NCBI GenBank assembly: GCA_028726465.1
Contig: JAQYQB010000026.1
Location: 228,587 to 292,586, forward strand
Length of the DNA: 64,000 nt
Direction: 5' to 3'
Source: Mycobacteriaceae bacterium
GTDB taxonomy: Bacteria; Actinomycetota; Actinomycetes; Mycobacteriales; Mycobacteriaceae
Shown here in pieces: positions 56,671 to 63,901 of the stretch. Every line of letters starts with the position of its first letter. Within the stretch, counting starts at the first letter, position 1. The position numbers and the translations under genes are program-made. A model generated the notes under the pieces. That model did not search any database and was not told the DNA's origin. It saw only the letters and a list, made by a program, of their open reading frames with translations.

Positions 56671-57867
56671 TTAATCTACCAAGGGAACGCTAACAGATAC
56701 AGCCGTGCCGCACCCAGGCGTGGATTCCACCGAGATCGTCCCGCCGAGTTCCTCCGCGCGGCGCTGCAGGGCGCTGAGCCCGATGTGCCCCAGCCCGGCT
56801 GGCCGGTCACGGACTTCCTCCGGGTCGAAGCCGCGCCCGTTGTCCACCACATCGAGGCGGACCTCGTCGTCCTCGTAGGTCACGGTCACCCGCGCCCTAC
56901 TCGCGTGCGCGTGCTTGACGACGTTGCCCGCCGCACCCTGGGCAATGCGCAGCAGCGCGGCCTCGACCTTCATCGGCAGCTGGCGGGTCTCGCCGTCGGT
57001 CTCGACCTCCATCTCCAGCTCGCCAGTGGCGGCGTAGCCCTCCGCCATGCGCTTGAGCGCGCCCGCCAGGGAGGTCTCCGACAGGCCGGCCGGCTGCAGC
57101 GCGGCGATCATGGCGCGGGCCTCCTTGAGGTTCTCGGCTGCGGTCGAGCGCGCCAGGTCCATGCGCTGGCTGGCGCGGACCGGGTCCTCGCTGGCGATGT
57201 CGCGCTGCGCGGCGTGCAGCAGCATCTGGATGGAGGACAGCCCCTGGGCCAGCGTGTCGTGGATTTCGTGGGCGATGCGCTGGCGCTCCGCGCTGATGCC
57301 GGCCTCGCGCTCGGTCTGGGCCAGTTGCGCGCGCGTCTCCACGAGCTCGGCGATGAGCTCCTCGCGCTCCAGGTTGATGCGGTGGAGCGTGTCGAAGGCG
57401 TAGTAGATGGCGATGGTGACCACCGCGGAGACCCCGGGGCCCATGATGCCGCCGAAGGTCAGGCCATCGGGGATCTGCACGACCACGGAGATCACCCCGG
57501 CGACTATCACCATGATGACGCCCCAGAACATCGACAGCACGCGCAGGTAGAGGAAGAACAGGCTAAAGACCAGGTAGATGCCGGCCGGGGCGATGGTCAG
57601 ATCCAGCACCCACAGGGCGGTCAGCGCGGCCAGCCACAAAAGCTTGACCGTAAACGGCCAGAGGTGCATGTAGATGGAGCCGGCGAAGTAGACGGCGGCG
57701 AAGGCAGACAGCAGCACGAGGTTCGCGGCGGCCTCGCCCAGCGGCATCCGCACGGAGGCGAAGATGGCGATCACCAGCAAGGTGGCGGTGAGGATGTGGA
57801 TGCCGTTGCGCAGGACATCCGCATCGCTCAGATTCTCCGCGGATGGGTGCTCTAGACTGGTACTCAT
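56671..57867 (-). CDS. hrrS: Haem-sensing histidine kinase HrrS
   Basis: 398-residue membrane kinase. About six hydrophobic segments lie at 22-160; the HisKA_3 dimerisation/phosphorylation region has His203 in ERQRIAHEIHDTLAQGL, and the HATPase domain (about 300-395) has the N box DNGRGFDPEEV and GLGHIGLSALQRR. It phosphorylates HrrA. The ATG at 57867 shares the bases CATG with the divergent lipoprotein gene and has TAGGCT exactly seven bases upstream, the leaderless layout. A longer frame from 58056 would cover the lipoprotein gene and is rejected. Confidence 0.9.
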   Translation of the reverse strand: MSTSLEHPSAENLSDADVLRNGIHILTATLLVIAIFASVRMPLGEAAANLVLLSAFAAVYFAGSIYMHLWPFTVKLLWLAALTALWVLDLTIAPAGIYLVFSLFFLYLRVLSMFWGVIMVIVAGVISVVVQIPDGLTFGGIMGPGVSAVVTIAIYYAFDTLHRINLEREELIAELVETRAQLAQTEREAGISAERQRIAHEIHDTLAQGLSSIQMLLHAAQRDIASEDPVRASQRMDLARSTAAENLKEARAMIAALQPAGLSETSLAGALKRMAEGYAATGELEMEVETDGETRQLPMKVEAALLRIAQGAAGNVVKHAHASRARVTVTYEDDEVRLDVVDNGRGFDPEEVRDRPAGLGHIGLSALQRRAEELGGTISVESTPGCGTAVSVSVPLVD

Positions 57868-57880
57868 GCCCAAAAGCCTA
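57853..57880. promoter_or_regulatory. Mirror-image leaderless promoters on one CATG
   Basis: Plus-strand -10 TAGACT (57853-57858), seven bases, ATG at 57866; minus-strand -10 TAGGCT (57875-57880), seven bases, ATG at 57867. The boxes are exactly symmetrical about the shared CATG, so each promoter lies inside the other gene. Confidence 0.75.
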
Positions 57881-58453
57881 CTTCCCGCCGTGCTCATCGT
57901 GGCGCTGGGCCTCGCGGCCTGCAGCGCGTCCAGCGACGCGCCGGAGAGCGACGACCCGGCCCAGCCCGCCGCCGAGCAGCCGGCCAACAGCAGCGACACC
58001 GCCCCGGAAAACCCAGCGGCCGAGCAACCCGGCGACGGCCTGCCGGTGGACGCCACGGCCGAGGCGACCGAGCCCGGCGAATGCCCCTACCTGGACGGCC
58101 AGTGGCTGGCCGAAACCAACGGCCAGCGCCTGACTGATCAGGCCATCGACCCCCGGTTTTCAACGCCCGCCTGCATCTTCTGGTCCTACCCGGAGGACCC
58201 CCAGGCGACCGTCATCGTCCGCGAGATGCCCGACCGCGACGCCGCCATGGACGTCGTGGACTGGGCCGCGCCCGTCGATGCCACGGAGCTCGCCGAGTTC
58301 GACGGCTGGTCCGGCGGCCGCGGGGTCCTGGGCGACCAGGCGGTCTTCGCGGTGCAAAAGGACAACCGCGCGGTAGTGGTCTGGACTAACCAGCTGCAGA
58401 CCGTCAAGGCCGAGTCCATCGCCCGGGAAGCGATCACCAACCTCGGTCTCTAG
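57866..58453 (+). CDS. DUF2020-type lipoprotein
   Basis: 195-residue lipoprotein. The signal peptide has lipobox LAAC (Cys19), followed by an Asp/Pro/Ala-rich linker (about 20-70), then a folded domain with ECPYLDGQWLAETNGQR and ACIFWSYPEDP (two cysteines that may pair), as in the corynebacterial DUF2020 family. Function unknown; the place opposite hrrS may link it to haem handling, but that is only position. The leaderless start is supported by TAGACT seven bases upstream. Confidence 0.75.
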   Translation: MPKSLLPAVLIVALGLAACSASSDAPESDDPAQPAAEQPANSSDTAPENPAAEQPGDGLPVDATAEATEPGECPYLDGQWLAETNGQRLTDQAIDPRFSTPACIFWSYPEDPQATVIVREMPDRDAAMDVVDWAAPVDATELAEFDGWSGGRGVLGDQAVFAVQKDNRAVVVWTNQLQTVKAESIAREAITNLGL

Positions 58454-58467
58454 GCGGCGAGGCGGGC

Positions 58468-58620
58468 CTAAACAGAGACGCCGTTGTACGGCATCAACGG
58501 GGAGATGGCCGGGAAGACGACCTCCATGAGGAGGAAGAACACGCCCACGGCGATGGCGATAGCCAGCAGCACCTTCACGGGGGTAGGCCCCGGCAAGAGG
58601 TTCCAGAGTGCTCGGTACAT
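58468..58620 (-). CDS. 50-residue membrane peptide, sortase partner
   Basis: A 50-residue protein too short for most gene callers. It starts MYRALWNLLPGPTPVKVLLA, has one membrane helix (about 15-38) and ends SPLMPYNGVSV. The ribosome site GGAGGAGG is strong, and the ATG comes five bases after the sortase stop, so it is translated with the sortase. The short charged N-terminus, single helix and Pro-rich outer end suggest a small membrane partner of the sortase. Function is inference. Confidence 0.75.
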   Translation of the reverse strand: MYRALWNLLPGPTPVKVLLAIAIAVGVFFLLMEVVFPAISPLMPYNGVSV

Positions 58621-58625
58621 GGTTT

Positions 58626-59372
58626 CTATTCCTCCTCCATCGCGGCCGGGCGCGTTGGGCTCGAGTCTACTTTCATCGCGTGGACGATCATCCGCTCCGC
58701 GTTCGAGAACTGCGGGTGGCAGGTGGTCAGCGTCAGCAGAGCCTCGGTGGGCTCCGGCCCGCCCTCGGTCGCGACCCCGGGGATGGGCGCGATAACGCCG
58801 ATATCCCCGGGCAGCGTGATGTGGCGGCCGGGCGCCCCGGCGTACTCACCGCCGTAGATCTTTTCTTGTTGTTCCGGCGTGAAGCAGTCTGCCTGCTGCC
58901 CGTCGATGGGCAAGACCCGGTAGGTCACCCACTCGCCCCCGGTTTCGATGACGATGGCGTCGCAGGTTTCCAGCTTGCCCAGGTCGTTGAAGGGCGCGCC
59001 CTTGCCCACGCGGTGGCCGGCGACGGCGAAGTTGCCGTTCTCGCCCGGCATCTGGCTATCAACGTAACGCCCCGGGCCCTTGAGCAGGTCGTCCTCGTCG
59101 GTGCCTTCCAGGATGGCGAAGTGGTAGTCGGAACCGAAGCTGGGGATATACATCCTCGCAAAGGCCTCGCCCAGCTCCGGGTGGAGCTTGCCGCGCGGGT
59201 TGGTGCGTTCGTTCCAGCGCTGCTCCAGGTGCTGGTTGGCCTCGTCCTGGAGCTCGGCGGACTTCAGGTTGGTCCAATAGGCCTCATAGAAGGCGAACAA
59301 CAGCAGCAGCACCCCGACGGTCATAAAGAGTTCTCCCATAACCTGCTGCCAGCTGGGGCGCGTGTGATTCAT
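58626..59372 (-). CDS. Class E sortase
   Basis: 248-residue transpeptidase with one N-terminal membrane anchor (about 10-32). Catalytic His is in FAVAGHRVGKG, Cys in LLTLTTCHPQ and Arg in SNAERM. The class E type anchors proteins at LAXTG-like signals in actinobacteria; no obvious substrate gene with a sorting signal is in this window. The ATG at 59372 (MNHTRP) is favoured over one two codons earlier because TACACT lies exactly seven bases upstream. It heads a two-gene unit with the 50-residue membrane peptide. Confidence 0.9.
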   Translation of the reverse strand: MNHTRPSWQQVMGELFMTVGVLLLLFAFYEAYWTNLKSAELQDEANQHLEQRWNERTNPRGKLHPELGEAFARMYIPSFGSDYHFAILEGTDEDDLLKGPGRYVDSQMPGENGNFAVAGHRVGKGAPFNDLGKLETCDAIVIETGGEWVTYRVLPIDGQQADCFTPEQQEKIYGGEYAGAPGRHITLPGDIGVIAPIPGVATEGGPEPTEALLTLTTCHPQFSNAERMIVHAMKVDSSPTRPAAMEEE

Positions 59373-59441
59373 GCGCAATAGTGTAGCGCCTGTAGGCTAG
59401 ATCTGCCTCATTCACCAGAGACTGCGGAAAGGCCTGCGCGC

Positions 59442-60551
59442 ATGCTGACTATCTTCATGTACCCCGTGTCCGGAATCATGAAGCTGTGGCACTTCATCAC
59501 CCACAGTTTCCTGGATGACCAGACCGCGTGGTTGGTCTCCATCGTGCTGCTCGTCTTCACCATCCGCGGGCTGATCGCGCCGCTGTCCTGGTCCTCGGTG
59601 AAGATGGGGCGCACCGGCGCGCTCATGCGCCCGGCCAAGCGCGACATCGAGCGCCGCACCGAGGAAGCCACGACCATCGAGGAGTTCAAGGCCCTCCAGG
59701 TCGAGACCGAGGAACTGAACAAGAAGTTCAACTACCGGCCGCTCATCGGCTGTATCCCGCCGCTCATCATGATGCCCTTCTTCCTGGGCCTCTACCAGGT
59801 GGTGCTGCGCATGGCGCGCCCGTCGACGGGCGACACCGTGGGCCTGCTCAGCGCCGAGGAGGTCGAGGCCTTCCGCGAGACGACGTTTATGGGCATCCCG
59901 CTGCCGGCCTTCGTCTCGATGCCGCACGATTGGGCCGCGGAGCTCGGCATCACCGGCGAAGAAGTCCGCCACGTCATCATGCCGTGGCTCATCGCCGCGC
60001 TCATCTTTACCACGGTGAACATGATGATCACCGGCTACCGCGCGTTCTTGACCACGCAGTTCGACCAGAAGGTGCCGCGGCGCATGTTCTACTTCGTCGT
60101 GATCATCATCCCGTTCGTGCCGTTTATGCTCTGGCACCTGGCCATGACCGCCCCCATCCCGGTGGCCATCATCTTGTACTGGGCCTGCACGAACCTGTTC
60201 ACCCTGTGCCAGACGCTGGTCTTCGAGGTTTTCCTGCGGCGCCGGATGCCGCTGGGAACCGACGTCCACGAGCTGCGCCGCCAGAGCTGGAAGGACTTCC
60301 GGGCCAACCGGAAGAACAAGCCGAACCGCGCGGAGAAGAAGGAAGAAAAGGAAAAGAAGCAGGCCCGGCGAAAGATGCAGCAGCAGGCCAGCCGCGAGCT
60401 CATGGCCGAGCGCCGCGCCGCGCGGGAGGAAGCCGAGGGGCAACAGGGGGCATCGGCAGCCGGCAATGCGGAACCGGTGGAGGCCGACGCCGCCGAGACC
60501 TCCCCTGCCCCCGAGGAAGATATAGAAAAAGGCCCCCGGGAAGGGGCCTAG
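59442..60551 (+). CDS. YidC/Oxa1-family membrane insertase (second copy type)
   Basis: 369-residue YidC-family insertase. The five-helix core is visible: helix 1 (about 28-50) ends with the Arg of TIRGLIAPLSW, which in YidC sits in the hydrophilic groove; a cytoplasmic helical hairpin spans about 50-95, and later helices include CIPPLIMMPFFLGLYQVV and APIPVAIILYWACTNLFTL. A Lys/Arg/Glu-rich tail of about 90 residues follows. The main yidC of actinobacteria normally lies by rpmH/dnaA, absent here, so this is likely a paralogue. The ATG has GGAAAGG upstream. The 3' end carries the terminator of mcbR. Confidence 0.85.
   Translation: MLTIFMYPVSGIMKLWHFITHSFLDDQTAWLVSIVLLVFTIRGLIAPLSWSSVKMGRTGALMRPAKRDIERRTEEATTIEEFKALQVETEELNKKFNYRPLIGCIPPLIMMPFFLGLYQVVLRMARPSTGDTVGLLSAEEVEAFRETTFMGIPLPAFVSMPHDWAAELGITGEEVRHVIMPWLIAALIFTTVNMMITGYRAFLTTQFDQKVPRRMFYFVVIIIPFVPFMLWHLAMTAPIPVAIILYWACTNLFTLCQTLVFEVFLRRRMPLGTDVHELRRQSWKDFRANRKNKPNRAEKKEEKEKKQARRKMQQQASRELMAERRAAREEAEGQQGASAAGNAEPVEADAAETSPAPEEDIEKGPREGA
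60530..60549 (-). terminator. mcbR terminator inside the yidC-like 3' end
   Basis: Seven-base stem AGGCCCC/GGGGCCT with a six-base loop. On the minus strand it is followed by TTTTTC. It lies in the last codons of the convergent insertase gene. Confidence 0.7.
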
Positions 60552-60563
60552 CGAAACCAAGCC

Positions 60564-61172
60564 TTAGATGGAGTAGTCCGCCGGCGGGGCCGAGAGCATC
60601 TCCTGAGCCAGGCTGCGGGCGGTCTTGAGCGGGGTGACGTCGCGCTCGAGGCGGGCCCCGGCGAGCCCGCCGTCAAGGAAGATAAGCAGCTGGCTGGCCT
60701 GCGCGTCCGAGGGGTAGCCGTTCTTCTCATTGAGCAGGGCGGTCATGGTGGAATGCATCCAGCGGCGGTGCTCCAGACAGGCCGCGACGATGCCGTGCTC
60801 GGACTCCGTCTCCGGGCGCGGGTATTCGCCGGCGGCGTTGAGGAAGTGGGAACCGCGGAATTCCTTGGCCGGCTCCTGCTCGATGGCCATGTCGTAGAAG
60901 GCCAGGATCTTCTCCTGCGGATCCTTCGCGTTGGCGGTTCGCTCGTTCCACTCGGCGCGGTACTGCTCGTCGAGGTTTTCCAAGTAAGCGATAACGAGCG
61001 CGTCCTTGGAACCGAAAAGGGAGTACAGGGATGCCTTGGCAACGTCCGCCTCCCGGAGGATGCGGTCGATTCCGATGACCCGAATACCTTCCGTAGTAAA
61101 CAGGCGGGTGGCGGAGTCGAGAAGTCGATTGCGCGGGCTCGGACGGTTCCGACGCGATTTCTTTTCTGCCAC
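60564..61172 (-). CDS. mcbR: TetR-family methionine/cysteine repressor McbR
   Basis: 202-residue TetR repressor. The N-terminal HTH (about 10-60) reads RNRLLDSATRLFTTEGIRVI then GIDRILREADVAKASLYSLF, nearly identical to C. glutamicum McbR, the master repressor of methionine and cysteine synthesis genes, whose effector is S-adenosylhomocysteine. The C-terminus ends LSAPPADYSI as in McbR. The GTG at 61172 has AAAGGA upstream; an ATG at 61205 lies inside the operator and is rejected. A large inverted repeat overlaps its promoter, so autorepression is likely. Confidence 0.92.
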   Translation of the reverse strand: MAEKKSRRNRPSPRNRLLDSATRLFTTEGIRVIGIDRILREADVAKASLYSLFGSKDALVIAYLENLDEQYRAEWNERTANAKDPQEKILAFYDMAIEQEPAKEFRGSHFLNAAGEYPRPETESEHGIVAACLEHRRWMHSTMTALLNEKNGYPSDAQASQLLIFLDGGLAGARLERDVTPLKTARSLAQEMLSAPPADYSI

Positions 61173-61194
61173 GGCTATCCTTTCCACAAACAAA

Positions 61195-61229
61195 AACCGG
61201 TTCATCTACACAATATAGACGAACCGGTT
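61195..61229 (-). promoter_or_regulatory. McbR operator and mcbR promoter
   Basis: Inverted repeat with 14-base arms and one mismatch: AACCGGTTCATCTA (61195-61208) and TAGACGAACCGGTT (61216-61229), seven bases apart. Each arm contains a TAGAY-N6-GT element related to the known McbR site TAGAC-N6-GTCTA. The minus-strand -10 TATATT (61212-61217) lies between the arms. Confidence 0.75.
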
Positions 61230-61245
61230 TGTATGCGAATTTAGA

Positions 61246-61512
61246 TTATTCCTTCTTGCTGCCCCCGCGGATCATGCCGACGATCCACAGCAGGATGCAG
61301 GCACCGGCGGTGGCCGTAATAATCTGCAGGAAGATGTTGCTCGGGTTGCCCTGGTTGATGAGCGACAGGATGCCGCCACCAATCAGACCACCGATGACAC
61401 CGACGATCAGGTTAGTGACCAGCCCGTGATCCTTCTTCATAATCTTTTCTGCCAGCCAGCCGGCGATGATACCGACGATGATGGACATGAAAAAGCCCAG
61501 TCCCAGTCCCAT
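61246..61512 (-). CDS. GlsB/YeaQ/YmgE family stress membrane protein
   Basis: 88-residue protein with three membrane segments rich in Gly: an N-terminal MGLGLGFFMSIIVGIIAGWL, a middle LVTNLIVGVIGGLIGGGILS and a C-terminal ACILLWIVGMIRGG. This is the transglycosylase-associated/GlsB family, induced by general stress; molecular role unknown. The ATG has GGAAGGA upstream. It lies between the usp gene and mcbR on the same strand but has gaps on both sides, and a terminator separates it from usp. Confidence 0.88.
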   Translation of the reverse strand: MGLGLGFFMSIIVGIIAGWLAEKIMKKDHGLVTNLIVGVIGGLIGGGILSLINQGNPSNIFLQIITATAGACILLWIVGMIRGGSKKE

Positions 61513-61604
61513 AATATTCCTTCCAAAAGAACGCTTGACTTCGTAATTTACCGTTGGCGGACCCAGATAGTTGCCCGCCTACTTCCCATTGTGCCCGTTA
61601 AAAC

Positions 61605-61652
61605 AGCAAAAAGCCACAGATGCCCTGTCATAATTTCGGGCAACTATGGCTT
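61605..61652 (-). terminator. usp terminator
   Basis: 15-base inverted repeat with two imperfect positions (61611-61625 with 61638-61652), 12-base loop. On the minus strand it is followed by TTTTTGCTGTTTT. It lies about 30 bases after the usp stop. Confidence 0.85.
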
Positions 61653-61682
61653 AATAGCTTTCGCCTAGGCTGAACGCTCAGG

Positions 61683-62579
61683 CTACTCGGAGTCGGGGCG
61701 CACGACCATCATCGGGCACGGTGCGGACTGCAGCAGCGCGCGGGAGGTCGAGCCGAGCAGCATGCCCTTGAAGCCGCCGCGGCCGTGAGAGCCGACGACC
61801 AGCAGCTGGGCACCCTCGGAGTTATCCGACAGGGCGCGGACCGGGCGGTCGCGGGCGATGACCTTCTTGACCGGCACGTCCGGGTACTTCTCCTGGAACG
61901 AGGACAGGCGCTCAGCCAGCAGCTCGCCCTGCTCCTTCTCGACGTCTGCCCACTCAGCCTGGGCGGCGGACAGGCCGGCCAGGGAGGCCTGGACCTGCAT
62001 GTCCATCCAGGTGTGGACGGCGACCAGCTCGGAGGAGCGGGCGTTGGCTTCCTGGAAGGCGTACTCGGTGGCCTTCTGGGAGACCTCGGAGCCATCCACA
62101 CCGACGACGACCGGGCCGTACTTGTTGACCTCGTTGACGGCGTTGTCGTCGCGGACGACGACCACCGGGCAGGCCGCGTGGGAGACCACGGAGGCGGAGA
62201 CGGAGCCCATCACCATGCCGGACAGGCCGCCCATGCCGCGGGAGCCCATGACGATCATGGTGACGTCGTGGGACATCTCCAGCAGCATGTCGATGGGGGA
62301 GCCCTCAGCCACGGTGTGGCCGATCTTCAGGTCGGGGAAGGACTCGTGCGCGATGGCGCGGGCTTCCTCGATCTTCTCGAGGGTCTCGTTCTGCAAGTCG
62401 TCGTAGAGCTCCTTCGGCGGAACCATGCCCTCCGCGTAGAGGAACTGCGGCATGGTGTAGCTGGAAGCAATACGCAGCGGGATGCCACGCTTGGTGGCGG
62501 TGTTAGCCGCCCACCGAACGGCGTTGTGAGAAGCCTCGGAGCCATCTACTGCAACGACAACAATGTCTTCTTTAGTCAT
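61683..62579 (-). CDS. Universal stress protein, tandem Usp domains
   Basis: 298 residues formed by two Usp domains (about 1-145 and 155-298). Both keep the ATP-binding motif G-x2-G-x9-G-(S/T): GSRGMGGLSGMVMGSVSAS in the first and GSHGRGGFKGMLLGSTSRA in the second. Both domains therefore probably bind ATP, as in the actinobacterial dormancy-linked tandem Usp proteins. The gene is monocistronic with its own terminator; its position beside a GlsB-type gene and a ribosomal operon matches C. glutamicum. Confidence 0.92.
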   Translation of the reverse strand: MTKEDIVVVAVDGSEASHNAVRWAANTATKRGIPLRIASSYTMPQFLYAEGMVPPKELYDDLQNETLEKIEEARAIAHESFPDLKIGHTVAEGSPIDMLLEMSHDVTMIVMGSRGMGGLSGMVMGSVSASVVSHAACPVVVVRDDNAVNEVNKYGPVVVGVDGSEVSQKATEYAFQEANARSSELVAVHTWMDMQVQASLAGLSAAQAEWADVEKEQGELLAERLSSFQEKYPDVPVKKVIARDRPVRALSDNSEGAQLLVVGSHGRGGFKGMLLGSTSRALLQSAPCPMMVVRPDSE

Positions 62580-62661
62580 TATCCTTAGTCCTTTCTCCGG
62601 TGGGCCTTACACCACCAATTATAGCCGGTTATAACAACTTACGTGCGCGGCTAACCCCGAA

Positions 62662-62799
62662 CTAGTCGATGATATGAGCAGCTTCGGAATTGGCCGGGAA
62701 CAGCAAGGTGTACAAGCCCACCAGTACGTCGCGGAGAACGGCTCCGATACCATTGGAGGAAAATTCCAGAGCCGGCGCGAGGAGTGCATCAAAGTCCAT
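62662..62799 (-). CDS. 45-residue acidic peptide, leaderless
   Basis: A 45-residue protein, starting MDFDALLAPALEF, middle GIGAVLRDVLVGLYTLLFP and end ANSEAAHIID. There is no signal peptide; two amphipathic or membrane-seeking helices are likely, and net charge is acidic. The start has TATCCT (62807-62812) exactly seven bases upstream and no ribosome site, the leaderless pattern of this genome, which argues it is real. I do not recognise the family; small acidic mycomembrane peptides such as PorH have a similar size and composition, but no match is claimed. The ATG shares CATG with the likely start of the divergent pseudouridine synthase gene. Confidence 0.65.
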   Translation of the reverse strand: MDFDALLAPALEFSSNGIGAVLRDVLVGLYTLLFPANSEAAHIID

Positions 62800-63778
62800 G
62801 TCACAAAGGATAGCCCATCATCGGAAGGGATACAGCCCGTTAGGGATACAAAATGGACTAAACCCCGCCCGCGTGCGGGTACCGGAAGGCGGCATCACGG
62901 CATGGGACTTCCTCGCACACGTCATCACCAGCCAGCGCCACCGCCACCCGGAAGACGATGCCGCCGCTCTCCAGCGCCGCTTCGACGACCAGGCCGTCGT
63001 GCTCCGCGATGCCACCGTCCTATCCCCGAACTCCATCCTCCGCGCCGGCCAGGACGTCTATTTCTACCGCATGCCGGCTGAGGAAGCCCCGGTACCCTAC
63101 GACATCCCCGTCGTCTACGAGGACGACAACCTGCTGGTGGCCAACAAACCACCGTTTATGGCGACGATGCCCCGCGCCCGCCACATCGTGCAGACCGCGA
63201 CCGTCCAGCTGCGCCGGACAACCGGCATTGATGAACTGGCCCCCGCCCACCGCCTGGATCGGCTCACCTCCGGAATCCTGTTATTCACCAAGCGCCGGGA
63301 AATCCGCGGGGCCTACCAGACCATGTTCGCCGAGCGAAAGGTCCACAAGGTCTACCAAGCCATCGCCCCCGATGTTGGAATCCAACCCGGAACCGTCTGG
63401 CGCAGCCGGCTGGAGAAAACCCCGGGCGAAATCCAGGGCCGAATCGAGGAAGGCGAGCCCAACGCCGAAACACATGTCGTCAAAGTCGAGCCAATCACCG
63501 ACAAGACCGCACTCGAAGCCATCCATGGGTCCCAGCCACCATTGACGCGCTATACGCTAGCTCCCACCACCGGGAAAACGCACCAGCTCAGACTACATCT
63601 ATGGGCCGCCGGCGCGCCCATCCTCGGCGATCCCATCTACCCGGACATCCTCCCGGAGGACGCCGAAGACTTCCGCGTCCCCATGCACCTGACCGCCACG
63701 CAGCTCAGCTTCACCGACCCGCTCGATGGCACCGAGCGCAGCTTCGAGGCCGCGCCGATCGACCAACGGCTGGACTAA
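62798..63778 (+). CDS. RluA-family pseudouridine synthase
   Basis: 326-residue enzyme converting uridine to pseudouridine in RNA (rRNA or tRNA). The catalytic motif is HRLDRLTSGILLFTK, with the Asp of RLD as nucleophile; earlier PVVYEDDNLLVANKPPFM and later TGKTHQLRLHLWAAGAPILGDPIY are standard RluA motifs. An N-terminal S4-like region is about 40-85. The start is uncertain: the ATG at 62798 is used (GAGGAG 13 bases upstream), but a GTG near 62873 is possible, and the conserved GLNPARVRVPEG block suggests at least that region is translated. Confidence 0.85.
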   Translation: MSQRIAHHRKGYSPLGIQNGLNPARVRVPEGGITAWDFLAHVITSQRHRHPEDDAAALQRRFDDQAVVLRDATVLSPNSILRAGQDVYFYRMPAEEAPVPYDIPVVYEDDNLLVANKPPFMATMPRARHIVQTATVQLRRTTGIDELAPAHRLDRLTSGILLFTKRREIRGAYQTMFAERKVHKVYQAIAPDVGIQPGTVWRSRLEKTPGEIQGRIEEGEPNAETHVVKVEPITDKTALEAIHGSQPPLTRYTLAPTTGKTHQLRLHLWAAGAPILGDPIYPDILPEDAEDFRVPMHLTATQLSFTDPLDGTERSFEAAPIDQRLD

Positions 63779-63831
63779 ACATCACAAATCGGCCCGGAGC
63801 ACAGCCCGTGGATCGCAACGGGGATCGAAAA

Positions 63832-63870
63832 AAGGGAGGGTTTCCGACCTATGGCCGGGAACCCTCCCTT
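63832..63870 (-). terminator. Terminator of the ribosomal operon
   Basis: Stem of about 14 pairs with one wobble (63832-63845 with 63857-63870), 11-base loop. On the minus strand it is followed by TTTTTTCG, 30-70 bases after the 5S rRNA end. It also lies just after the pseudouridine synthase and may stop it in the other direction. Confidence 0.9.
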
Positions 63871-63901
63871 AATGGTTATTGAATTATGTGTTGTTGTTTG
63901 G

